Of a stretch of 59,672 nt of DNA, positions 32,352 through 41,264 are shown piece after piece. The notes beneath the pieces are model-generated. The model did no database searches and was not told the DNA's origin. It saw only the letters and a program-made list of their open reading frames with translations. Each line of letters begins with the position of its first letter. The stretch's first letter is position 1. The translations under genes and the position numbers were made by a program. The stretch is from an uncultured bacterium (GTDB lineage Bacteria; Bacillota; Clostridia; Lachnospirales; Lachnospiraceae): assembly GCA_905216215.1 (NCBI GenBank), contig CAJMSZ010000011.1, positions 1 to 59,672 of the forward strand, read 5' to 3'.

Positions 32352-32496
32352 GGTTCCTAAGATATGCTCGTTTTCCATAGCTCGCACGCGCCTAGTTGCA
32401 GTTGCGTATGCAAAACTCGCTTCGCTCAAACATTGCTGCGCAACTGCAGCTAACGTGCTGCGCTATGACAAAAATTTCGCTATTATCTTAGAAACC
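32352..32496. repeat. 145-bp imperfect palindromic element
   Basis: The ends GGTTCCTAAGATA and TATCTTAGAAACC are near-perfect inverted repeats, and the inner arms include a perfect pair TGCAGTTGCG (32397-32406) with CGCAACTGCA (32439-32448), plus CATAGC/GCTATG. Its GC content is higher than the flanking AT-rich DNA. It lies between converging degV and ABC genes. It could be a MITE-like insertion or an extended bidirectional hairpin. No open frame of note. Confidence 0.65.
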
Positions 32497-32513
32497 TCCT
32501 TTTTAATTCAATT

Positions 32514-34268
32514 TTATAGATTATATTCTTTATACAACAACTCTCGATATGCTTTATCTTCTGTTGCTTTCAAAAGTTCTTCTGGTTTTCCATCCTGCAA
32601 TAATAAGCATAACATATTTCAAGAAAGAAACAAGAAAATCTAAACTACATCTGCCATTCGCACTACCACTTCATACCTTTCTTTCAGTTCTTCGAAAACT
32701 CTATGGGAAACAGAAATAACCATCATCCCTTCCATTTCCAATATTCTTTTCTCTATTCTATATGCCATGTCCGCATCTAAAGCCGATGTTGCTTCATCCA
32801 ATATCAAAACAGATGGTTTTCTTATCAGTGCTCTAGCCAAACATATTCTCTGTTTTTCTCCACCTGAAATATTTTTTCCATTTTCTTCAATTATAAACCC
32901 TAGTCCTTCTGCATGTTCCATAATTAATCTATCTAATTCACATATTTTCAAAATATTTTGCACTGTTTCATCGGTATATGTTTGAAATAACACTATATTA
33001 TTATAGATTGTATCATGAAACACAAAGTTGTCTTGATTCACTACGGAAATTTCTTGATACCATTTATCTTTATCAAGCAAACGATAATCTATTCCATTTA
33101 CCTTAATCTTTCCAGAATAATCTGAATATGCATTTAATAACAACTTAATCAAAGAGGATTTCCCGCTCCCACTTTCTCCTTCAATAAGATATTTCTTTCC
33201 GCTTTCAAATGCCAAATTCACATCTTCAAATAATGTTCGTTTTCCAAATTTTTTTCCAACTCCACAAAATTCAATTTTTCGAGGTAAATCATCTATTGCT
33301 TTTAAAGCAGACGCTGGCTCACTATTGCTTTCTAATTCCATATCAATCATACCATAAAGTTCATCGGCTGCTTTCATCTTAGTAAAATAGGATGAAACAT
33401 TTGCCAATGGCCCCATTACGTGATTCAGCAATTGTGTAACATTTAAAATATTTCCAACTGTAATCTGTCCTTGAATTGCTAAAAACACTCCTAGCAGATT
33501 ATTTCCCATCCATAATCCAACACTGACACTTACACTACAACTTGAAGAAATATCCCTTGCCAATCTGGACGAAAATTTTTTCTTTTCCTGCTGTACACTT
33601 TTCTGGTCAAATTTTTCCTGTATCTGTTCCGAAATTCCAAAAAGTTTCCCCACCTCAAATCCCATCAACATTTCTTTTAAAGCAGTAACAAAACATTTAT
33701 TTTGTTCAGATGCTTCTAGCTTCGTCTTCCATAATTGATGTTTCCACAACCAGTTAACCAGTAATGGAATCCAAAATACAACTATAATATAGACAACAAA
33801 TGCATAATGAATCCTGAAAATAACCACTAAAGCTCCAAAACCATTAAATAAACATTCCAGCAGTAGAAGAAAATTATTCAGATAATCATCTTCCAACATT
33901 TGTATATCTGAAGTAAACCGTGATAAATAGCCTGAATATTCCTGTACATTATAATCGCAAAGTTGTTTTTTTTGAATGTCTGTAAACCACTTTTGTTTTA
34001 TACTTATCATACAGCTTTCTGTAAAATGATTTTTACAAAAATCCTGAAAAGCAAATACAATTAACATGAGCAATATAAAAAATATTGTGTATATCGCATC
34101 CCGATAAAACCCACTTATATTTCCAGCAACTGCTGTATCCAAAATATTTTGTAATAAATATGCCTTTGCTAATTCTTCTAACATAACACCTATATCAGAT
34201 AAAATAACCATGCATAACCAACCTTTATGTAATAGTACAATATTACGCATCCTATGAGTTTTAAGCAT
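32514..34268 (-). pseudogene. ABC exporter (membrane plus ATPase domains) with a disrupted C-terminus
   Basis: The intact frame (34268 to TAG at 32640) codes for 542 residues: six membrane segments (about 15-300), then an ATPase with Walker A GESGSGKSS, signature ISGGEKQRICLARAL and Walker B SVLILDEATSALD. There is no C39 peptidase. The normal tail is missing: after VVVRM the frame reads ADVV and stops, but the same frame resumes downstream with QDGKPEELLKATEDKAYREL to TAA at 32514, a typical exporter tail. A 57-base stretch with two stops separates them. The protein may still work, since the catalytic motifs are whole. It follows the sigma factor gene by 21 bases. Confidence 0.72.
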
Positions 34269-34289
34269 TTTTCTTGCCTCTCCAATCTG

Positions 34290-35864
34290 CTATTCTTTCA
34301 GCACCACATAAGTTGTCGGCAACATTTTTTCTTCTCCACACGGCAATAAATATTTCCTTTCAAACAACTTCATAATCGGTGTACTTATAGCATCCTCCAA
34401 CAAATATAGATAAGCCATCTGTTGCACTTGACTTTTCATATGAGCCGGACAATGATTTTTCAATATATTTGCCACCGTTTCCATTAAAACCTCAGCTTCC
34501 GTCGCAATCTTGTTCGCACTTTCCCGAAAAATCATTTTACATTTTTGATACTGTTCTTTTTTAAAAATGGGCGCATTGACACTTAGCTCTCCATCATTAC
34601 AACCAACATATCCCTTTCTAATCAATTCAGCAGCAATTCTCTTATCATTTTCACTAAAATCTAAAGTTTTTCCTTTAGCTATATCCAAAAAGACATTTGC
34701 AACTGCCTTCTGCCCAAGATAATCATATACTCTTTCGCCATGAATCAAAAAATCCATAAACTGAATTACATCACCTTCACTATTTGACTGGCAAGCCGCC
34801 CCAAATGTAAATTGTGACTTCCACAAAGATTGTATCTCCGTTTCTTTTCCGAAAACAAAACAATTCTCACCAAACTTGTCCTTCGGATATATTAATTTAA
34901 TTTTATTTTGAAGGATTTCAATAATAGCATCATGTAAAATTCCACATACAATCTGCCACATCATTATGTTGCTCTGCATATTACATCCAACAAATCCTAC
35001 ATTTCTCACATCCTGTTCATGTTCCGAAATGAAATTCATTAAAATATCTGCTATATGCTCTTTTAATTCATCGGTTTTCACGCCCACTTCACATACAAAT
35101 TCTTGCGTAAAAATCACAATATTTGCGGTATAACGATTTCCATCTTTCTTAAGTAAATCAAACTCACACAATTCTTGTAATTTATCCTCCATATAGGGAA
35201 GTGCAACCCCTATTTCTAAACTTATCTGTTCTGCAGACAATTTGTCATTATAACATGTAAACAATATATTTTGAGAAATCTTACTATCGCACAAATGATA
35301 GTACCGGTTCTGTTCCGTCCCATCTCCCCAAAAACATATTTTAAGTTCCTTAGGATTATAACTGCGTTCCCCATAATTTCGCTCCATACACATACCTTCC
35401 TTTAATATTTGTCTTGATTTAAAAAGCAAATATTTTACCATACTTTCACTTATCAAAAGAATATCGGCTATCTCAGAACAAGATTTACCATCTATATAAT
35501 ATAAAATAATAGCCCTGCGATACTTTTCCGCAAGTAATGTCAATTCTCGTCGCAGCAAATAGATATCTTCCTTATCTTCCACCTCAAACAATTCAACAGG
35601 TATATTTTCATCCAGTACACAATGTTTATCTTTATCCCTTGTTTCATGTTTACACCGTTCTTTATATACATTCCCTGCAATAGCCCACATAAATCCATAA
35701 AAGGCTTTTTCATTCTTAAGGTTTGGTGCAGATTTATATATTTCTATCAGGATATCTTGCGTCAAATCCTCTGCCTCCATCTGATTAGATGTACGTGAAA
35801 TACAATAGGATAAAATAGACTTCGCTACTTCTGTAATTTTCATGTCCAATTCTTCTTTATTCAC
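34290..35864 (-). CDS. ECF-type sigma factor with a long C-terminal extension
   Basis: The 524-residue protein has sigma region 2 at about 15-80 (MEAEDLTQDILIEIYKS, MWAIAGNVYKERC) and region 4 at about 107-160 (AEKYRRAIILYYIDGKSCSE, then the HTH to LLFKSRQIL). A plain ECF sigma is about 170-190 residues; here some 350 more follow. They include a winged-helix-like part (about 205-255, SAEQISLEIGVALPYMEDKL) and an unrecognised region with two or more Cys. It probably senses a signal and drives its own operon with the ABC exporter. The start codon is GTG, after GAGGGGG. The region is strikingly AT-rich. Confidence 0.8.
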   Translation of the reverse strand: MNKEELDMKITEVAKSILSYCISRTSNQMEAEDLTQDILIEIYKSAPNLKNEKAFYGFMWAIAGNVYKERCKHETRDKDKHCVLDENIPVELFEVEDKEDIYLLRRELTLLAEKYRRAIILYYIDGKSCSEIADILLISESMVKYLLFKSRQILKEGMCMERNYGERSYNPKELKICFWGDGTEQNRYYHLCDSKISQNILFTCYNDKLSAEQISLEIGVALPYMEDKLQELCEFDLLKKDGNRYTANIVIFTQEFVCEVGVKTDELKEHIADILMNFISEHEQDVRNVGFVGCNMQSNIMMWQIVCGILHDAIIEILQNKIKLIYPKDKFGENCFVFGKETEIQSLWKSQFTFGAACQSNSEGDVIQFMDFLIHGERVYDYLGQKAVANVFLDIAKGKTLDFSENDKRIAAELIRKGYVGCNDGELSVNAPIFKKEQYQKCKMIFRESANKIATEAEVLMETVANILKNHCPAHMKSQVQQMAYLYLLEDAISTPIMKLFERKYLLPCGEEKMLPTTYVVLKE

Positions 35865-35960
35865 TCTGGCATCCCCCTCATATGCGTAACTTTACCACTC
35901 TTTTATCTATATAGTAGGACAAAACTAGATTCGGTTAAAGTTTAAGTTAATAATTTTTAT

Positions 35961-35995
35961 AAAAAATAGCTGTACATGTCGTACAACTATTTTTC
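35961..35995 (-). terminator. Terminator of the acyl-CoA ligase gene
   Basis: GAAAAATAG with CTATTTTTT outer arms and a GTAC/GTAC inner stem, T-rich on the 3' side of the minus strand, 10 bases after the ligase stop. Confidence 0.7.
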
Positions 35996-36003
35996 AATAT
36001 TTA

Positions 36004-37638
36004 TTAACTTCTATTCTGTCTTGCCACGAGCTGGTCTGCCCCGTACTTCTTGCGAAGTGCCGGTTTTTCTATTTTCCCTGTGGCGTTTCTCGGCACGTCT
36101 GCGAAAATGATGTGTTTTGGCCGTTTATATCTCGGAAGTCCCATACAGAATTCTTCGATTTCTTCTTCGGTACATTCCATGCCATCTTTTACGGAAATGA
36201 TTGCACCTGTGATTTCTCCCAGTCGTTTATCAGGAAGCCCGATGACAGCCACATCTTTGACTTTCTCATATGCACTCAAGTAGTTTTCAATCTGAACCGG
36301 ATAAATATTTTCTCCACCACTGACAATGACATCTTTCTTACGGTCTACTAAGAAATAAAATCCGTCTTCGTCCTGCATTGCCATATCTCCCGTGCAGAGC
36401 CATCCATTTTTCAGGGTCTTTGCCGTTGCTTCCGGGTCATTGTAATAGCAAGTCATCACACCAGGACCTTTGACACAAAGCTCGCCCACTTCGCCCTGTG
36501 GAACTTCTTTGTTGTTTTCATCCACAATTTTACATTCCCATCGATATCCAGGTACACCAATAGCACCGACTTTATGTATGTTTTCCATTCCCAGATGTAC
36601 GCAGCCAGGTCCGGTTGACTCAGACAGACCATAATTGGTATCATACTGATGATTTGGAAAATATTTTTTCCAATGATTAATCAATGATGGCGGAACCGGC
36701 TGTGCTCCGATATGCATCAGTCTCCACTGCGCCAGTTCATAATCTTCCAGTCTCACATCTCCTCTATCTATGGCATCCAGAATATCCTGCGCCCACGGAA
36801 CCAGCAGCCACACGATGGTGCAATGCTCTTTGGACACGGCATCCAGAATAATTTCCGGTTTTGTACCTTTTAACAAAACTGCTTTGCTTCCTGCGCAGAG
36901 GCTTCCCATCCAGTGGAATTTTGCTCCTGTATGATAAAGCGGCGGAATGCATAAAAACACGTCCTCCCTGCTTGTCTGATGATGTTTCTGCTCCATCTGC
37001 GCTGCCTGCATAAGGCTTTCATGGTTGTGAAGAATGGCTTTCGGAAATCCTGTTGTACCTGATGAAAAATAAATGGCTGCCGAATCTTCTTCCTCTAACC
37101 GCACAAGCGGAGCCTTACTTGACTCATCTGCCACCAGTGCATGATATCCTTCCGCAAATGTCGGGCATCCATCTCCTACATAAATCAGAAGGCGTCCTTT
37201 ACTTAATTTCTCTTCAATTGCCTCGATTCGTCCGATAAATTCCGGTCCGAAAAACAGCACTTGTATTTCTGCCAAATCTGCACAATACTGAATTTCATCC
37301 GCTGAGAAACGGAAATTAAAGGGGACCGCGATAGCCCCTGCTTTCAAAATTCCAAAATAAATAGGCAGCCATTCCAGACAGTTGAACATCAGAATTGCCA
37401 CCCTGTCTCCTCTTTGTACACCACGGTTCAACAGCATGTTGGCTACCCGGTTTGCCTTTTCATCAAACACACTCCATGTAATCTCTCGACGATACGGAAC
37501 CGGCGATGTAGCCTGAACCAGATCATACTCTTTCCAGGTCTTTCTTCTTGTATCTGCAAGAGACGGATTAAGCTCCACCAAAGCAACCTCGTCCCCATAT
37601 AATTTATGATTTCGTTCCAGCAAATCTGTTACCGGCAT
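36004..37638 (-). CDS. Acyl-CoA synthetase / AMP-dependent ligase
   Basis: The 544-residue adenylate-forming enzyme activates a carboxylic acid as acyl-AMP and passes it to CoA. Motifs in order: AIYFSSGTTGFPKAILHNH (A3) near 185, YDTNYGLSESTGPG (A5) near 335, GWLCTGDMAMQDEDGFYFLVDRKK (A7/A8, described in part) and the catalytic Lys in NATGKIEKPAL near the C-terminus. The acid cannot be told from sequence; medium or long-chain fatty acids are likely. It is monocistronic, between terminators. Confidence 0.9.
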   Translation of the reverse strand: MPVTDLLERNHKLYGDEVALVELNPSLADTRRKTWKEYDLVQATSPVPYRREITWSVFDEKANRVANMLLNRGVQRGDRVAILMFNCLEWLPIYFGILKAGAIAVPFNFRFSADEIQYCADLAEIQVLFFGPEFIGRIEAIEEKLSKGRLLIYVGDGCPTFAEGYHALVADESSKAPLVRLEEEDSAAIYFSSGTTGFPKAILHNHESLMQAAQMEQKHHQTSREDVFLCIPPLYHTGAKFHWMGSLCAGSKAVLLKGTKPEIILDAVSKEHCTIVWLLVPWAQDILDAIDRGDVRLEDYELAQWRLMHIGAQPVPPSLINHWKKYFPNHQYDTNYGLSESTGPGCVHLGMENIHKVGAIGVPGYRWECKIVDENNKEVPQGEVGELCVKGPGVMTCYYNDPEATAKTLKNGWLCTGDMAMQDEDGFYFLVDRKKDVIVSGGENIYPVQIENYLSAYEKVKDVAVIGLPDKRLGEITGAIISVKDGMECTEEEIEEFCMGLPRYKRPKHIIFADVPRNATGKIEKPALRKKYGADQLVARQNRS

Positions 37639-37731
37639 AGTGTTCCCCTTTCAACGGCGTTTTATTTTTCGCTTTAACGCAAAAAAGCACTCACTATTGC
37701 CATTCTAGCCCTGATTTTTCCTTTTGTCAAC

Positions 37732-38391
37732 TTATAAAACCTTACTTCCATTCACTCTCAGCTTAAATGTCATCCCAAGCATTTCTGCTGCTCCACGACA
37801 CATCATCATTCGTCCAAGAAAGATTTCAAAATACTCGTACATGGTACAGATTTCTTCATCTACAGTCAGACTCAGTGTAATGCTCTTTTCTTCTTTACTA
37901 ATATGAACTTTCGACTCCGTAACTGCATAATTTACCCGGTCATGAATATCGTAATTGGATTTTACTTTCGTGCGGATACGATTTCTCCGCACATCGGTTT
38001 TATCCGCAATAATAAGAGCTGCCGATACTACATCCACTGCTCCGCCCGTAGACTCATCGTGATGTCCAATAGCAGATACTATCGTTGCTCTGTCTTCCAC
38101 GGACAAATCCTTGTTCCGCAGAATTTCATTTGCAAGAATCGCACCATACTCCGCATGATGGGAACGATTCACACAATTTCCTATGTCATGCATCATCCCT
38201 GCAATCTTTGCCAGTTCTATTTCATGCTCTGAATAACCAAGTTCACGTAAAATACGTCCTGCTTCTTCTGCCACCAATGTACAGTGAACTGCTGAGTGGT
38301 CCGTATAACCGAGCACTCCTAAATTTTCATTTCCTTTTTTCAAATATGCCTGTACTTCTTCATTTTCCCTTATTTCCTGATAGGTTATCAT
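37732..38391 (-). CDS. HD-domain hydrolase
   Basis: The 219-residue protein has HD metal ligands in order: H of DHSAVHCTLV near 36, HDIGN near 69, a further H in GHHDEST and D in IIADKTDVRR. HD proteins are metal-dependent phosphohydrolases acting on nucleotides. The C-terminal 60 residues form a separate small domain. Substrate unknown. A 276-base AT-rich gap separates it from the divergent alpha/beta hydrolase gene. Confidence 0.85.
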   Translation of the reverse strand: MITYQEIRENEEVQAYLKKGNENLGVLGYTDHSAVHCTLVAEEAGRILRELGYSEHEIELAKIAGMMHDIGNCVNRSHHAEYGAILANEILRNKDLSVEDRATIVSAIGHHDESTGGAVDVVSAALIIADKTDVRRNRIRTKVKSNYDIHDRVNYAVTESKVHISKEEKSITLSLTVDEEICTMYEYFEIFLGRMMMCRGAAEMLGMTFKLRVNGSKVL

Positions 38392-38667
38392 TATTTATCA
38401 CCCTTTTCTCTCTACTATCTTCAATCCTTTTCCATTTACGCCTCAAATATTCTAGAAGACCAAAGAAAATTATATATCACGGAAATGTAAAATCTTAGTT
38501 AAATTTATGTTTCTGCACAATTTTCAGTCAAATCTTTTTATTGTACTATATTTAAACAAATACATGGAATGCACATTCTATTTTATATATTTATAACGTA
38601 CATTAAAGATAGATATTAAGAGCTCTTATAACCTGGTTAACATATATCAAAATGAGGAGGGATATTT

Positions 38668-39555
38668 ATGAAATATGAACGAATTACAATTGATCTGGCA
38701 CGGAAAGATAATGGAAAAAAATTATATTTCACAAAATTCAATTGCCCTGCGAGCTGGGATAACAAAAACATTCTAATGGTACATGGTCTGACTTATACCC
38801 AGCATGTCTTTGATATGAAATACAAAGACTATAGCTTTTGTGAATTTCTGGCCAAAAACGGATGGACTGTATGGAGTCTTGACCTTGGTGGATATGGACG
38901 TTCCGAAGAATATGAAGATGGTTTTGAAGTAACTACCGAAAATGCTGCAAAAGATATTTTAACCGCAGTCGAAGAAATCTGTGCTCTTCAAAAAGCAGAT
39001 AAAATACCGGTTCTTGGATGGTCCTGGGGTACAATGACAACCGCCAAAGCAGCTATTATGGACAACACTCACATTAGCCGGATTCTTTGGCTTGGTCCTT
39101 TCCTGGGTGGTGTTTTCCCACCTGCTGAAGTGAAAGAACCGTTTACATATTTGAATTATTCTTATATTGTTCGTGTGTTCCAGCATCTTGGAAATGATGA
39201 CATGGAGGTAGACTTTGATACGGTAGAACCAGAAGTTTTAGGTATGTGGGTAGATCATGTTCTTAAAATAGACGGTATGCATGGGCGTCCAAATGGTGGA
39301 AACCGAGAAATTCTTGGCATGGGAGATAAATGGTCCGTTGATATTCCTGCTGTTCCGGTTCCTGTCTGCATTGTTACCGGCGATAACGATTTCTATGTAA
39401 ATATCGATCGTGTATATTATGCTGCCGAACACTTACCTGAAGGCACAGAATTGCATCACTATCACGGTGCCGGACATTGTATGTATCTTGAAAAAGACTA
39501 TTACAAACGTTGCCATCAAGATGTACTGGATTTTATCGAAAAAGATTTCCAATAA
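38668..39555 (+). CDS. Alpha/beta hydrolase
   Basis: The 295-residue protein has the oxyanion HG (MVHGLTYTQHVF), the nucleophile elbow GWSWGT with Ser near 137, an acidic residue in TGDNDFYVN and the catalytic His in GAGHCMYLE. It lacks a signal peptide, so it should act in the cytoplasm on an ester or amide. Trp flanks the nucleophile. The ribosome site is GAGGAGGG. Substrate unknown. A hairpin terminator follows at 39573. Confidence 0.9.
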   Translation: MKYERITIDLARKDNGKKLYFTKFNCPASWDNKNILMVHGLTYTQHVFDMKYKDYSFCEFLAKNGWTVWSLDLGGYGRSEEYEDGFEVTTENAAKDILTAVEEICALQKADKIPVLGWSWGTMTTAKAAIMDNTHISRILWLGPFLGGVFPPAEVKEPFTYLNYSYIVRVFQHLGNDDMEVDFDTVEPEVLGMWVDHVLKIDGMHGRPNGGNREILGMGDKWSVDIPAVPVPVCIVTGDNDFYVNIDRVYYAAEHLPEGTELHHYHGAGHCMYLEKDYYKRCHQDVLDFIEKDFQ

Positions 39556-39572
39556 TATATTACCAATTCTTT

Positions 39573-39605
39573 ATCGCCCCAATTCATTGGAACTGGGGCG
39601 ATTTT
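39573..39605 (+). terminator. Terminator between the hydrolase and galM
   Basis: ATCGCCCCA and TGGGGCGAT form a perfect 9-bp stem followed by TTTC on the plus strand; the converging galM gene ends just beyond. Confidence 0.75.
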
Positions 39606-39610
39606 CTAAA

Positions 39611-40663
39611 CTAAATTTTAAACTTAAACATGGTTTCCGTATGATAAACTTCACCTGCCTTGCAAACCGGGCTTTCAAAAGCCGGAATATTGATTGCATT
39701 CGGAAAATACTGGGTTTCAAAACAGATACCCTGACGGGGACCATAGATAACACCATCTTTTCCGATTTCATTTTCAATATAATTTCCCGCATAAATCTGA
39801 ACGCCCGGCAAATCCGTATATACGTCCAGAGTAATTCCACTTTCTTCGGAAGACAGCTCTCCGATCTTCGCAAATTTACCCTTATTGTTAAGCACCCAGT
39901 TATGGTCATAACCATTTCCCAGAACTAATGGAAGGTAATCTGCTCCAATGTCCTGTCCCACTTTCTTTTTCGTGCGGAAATCCATGGGTGTTCCTTCCAC
40001 GGAAATCACGTCTCCATTTACAATCTGGTCTTCATCCGTTCCTGTAAATGCATCCGCATCCAGCCATAGATACTGCTCCAGCACATTACCGGACTCATGT
40101 CCGTTAAGATTAAAATAACTGTGATTTGTTACATTTATAATGGTATCTGCCTTTGGAATGCCGCAATAATCAATCTTAATTTCATTCTCATCCGTCAACG
40201 TATAAGTCACACTGATATCCAATTCTCCCGGATATCCCTGGTCTCCGTCCGGACTATGTAGAGAAAAACGGATAGTATTCTCTCCAATCTCATCCACCTT
40301 CCACACCCGGAAGCTGTAAAAATCCAGTCCACTGTGAAGATTGTGCACTCCTTTATTTTGGTCTAAATGATATATTTTTCCATTTAATTCAAATTGTGCA
40401 TGACCGATTCTGTTTGCACTTCTTCCCACAGTAGAACCGAAAAACGTTCCGCCCGGGCCTTCATAATCAATGGCTTTATCATATCCCAGTACAACATCCC
40501 GAGGTTTGTTATCCTTATCCGGAACCAACACTGACTGAAGGGTTGCCCCAAAGTCAGATACCGTCATCGTCATTCCATTTTTATTTTTAAAGGTATAAAG
40601 GGTTGCTTTATCTCCCTTGGAATTTTTCCCAAAATCTTTTGTGATACACTTCTTATTTTCCAA
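39611..40663 (-). CDS. galM: Aldose 1-epimerase (mutarotase)
   Basis: The 350-residue enzyme interconverts alpha and beta anomers of galactose and glucose. It has GRSANRIGHAQFELNG near residue 80, the catalytic His in NVTNHSYFNLNGH near 180, NGYDHNWVLN near 250 and the Glu region FETQYFPNAIN near 313. Length is normal and no signal peptide is present. It stands alone without other galactose genes. Confidence 0.95.
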   Translation of the reverse strand: MENKKCITKDFGKNSKGDKATLYTFKNKNGMTMTVSDFGATLQSVLVPDKDNKPRDVVLGYDKAIDYEGPGGTFFGSTVGRSANRIGHAQFELNGKIYHLDQNKGVHNLHSGLDFYSFRVWKVDEIGENTIRFSLHSPDGDQGYPGELDISVTYTLTDENEIKIDYCGIPKADTIINVTNHSYFNLNGHESGNVLEQYLWLDADAFTGTDEDQIVNGDVISVEGTPMDFRTKKKVGQDIGADYLPLVLGNGYDHNWVLNNKGKFAKIGELSSEESGITLDVYTDLPGVQIYAGNYIENEIGKDGVIYGPRQGICFETQYFPNAINIPAFESPVCKAGEVYHTETMFKFKI

Positions 40664-40767
40664 AATATGCTCCTATCCGCAATATGCTTTTATTTTCCTG
40701 CTAATTATAGCATAAGAAACTACATTTCGTACACACTATCAGAGAATCCAGGAAAGGAGAATTTACC

Positions 40768-40983
40768 ATGTTAGAAAAGGAAAAAGAATCCTTACCAGAC
40801 AAAGAATATGACTATTTGAAAACTGTCTCTTCTCAGGACTGCACAGGTCTGATTCCTGCCGCTCCAGTGTCCAAAGCGGAACTGGAAAGCTATGAAGACC
40901 TGTATCCGTTTCTCCCTCAGGCAGTTTCTTCCTGTAAATCAGACAGCGAAGAAGAAAAAAATAAATTTACACAAAAACGTTAA
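40768..40983 (+). CDS. Small acidic protein of unknown function
   Basis: The 71-residue protein has a strong ribosome site (AGGAAAGGAG) 8 bases before ATG. It is rich in Glu, Lys and Ser, has three Cys-free stretches apart from QDCTGLIP and SSCKSD, and ends basic (KFTQKR). The segment DCTGLIPAAPVSKAELESYE looks like a short conserved motif. No homolog is recognised. It stands alone and is followed by a hairpin. Confidence 0.65.
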   Translation: MLEKEKESLPDKEYDYLKTVSSQDCTGLIPAAPVSKAELESYEDLYPFLPQAVSSCKSDSEEEKNKFTQKR

Positions 40984-40999
40984 GTCTCTACAAGCAAAA

Positions 41000-41027
41000 G
41001 GGGCTACTGCATTTGCAATAGCTCCCC
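41000..41027 (-). terminator. Hairpin terminator between the small protein and the broken flavoprotein gene
   Basis: GGGGCTA and TAGCTCCCC outer arms with a TGCA/TGCA inner stem; TTTTG lies on the 3' side of the minus strand. Confidence 0.55.
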
Positions 41028-41031
41028 CCAT

Positions 41032-41194
41032 TTACTGCAATCTGGCTTTTGCAGTATACTCCTCTGCTACAATCTTGAGCACACTGACCGCAGAGACCAT
41101 CTGCTCATTAAATTCAAAATCTTTTCCAGTCTGTGTTTTCATAAGAATGGACAAAGCTTTCTTTCTCTGTTATTTCACGTTCCTGTCTTCTCAT
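41032..41194 (-). pseudogene. Remnant of a pyridoxamine-5'-phosphate-oxidase-like (NimA-type) gene
   Basis: Two overlapping short frames resemble the two ends of one family. From ATG at 41194 comes MRRQEREITEKESF, like the usual MRR-x-x-REITD start of PNPOx-like flavoproteins. In another frame, ending at TAA 41034-41032, comes MVSAVSVLKIVAEEYTAKARLQ, like their usual C-terminal strand (T-V-x-K-I-x-V-EE-x-T-x-K). The central 100 or so residues are missing. A deletion with frameshift fits best. No product is expected. Confidence 0.5.
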
Positions 41195-41264
41195 CTCTCT
41201 TCACGTCGCACCGTCTCCTAACATATTATACTATAACATGAATCCAATAAGGAAAGGAACTTTT

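Noticed and set aside
32455..32643. 62-codon plus-strand frame as a bacteriocin substrate of the ABC exporter
   Set aside because: It starts inside the palindromic element and overlaps the exporter tail on the opposite strand; no double-glycine leader is present.
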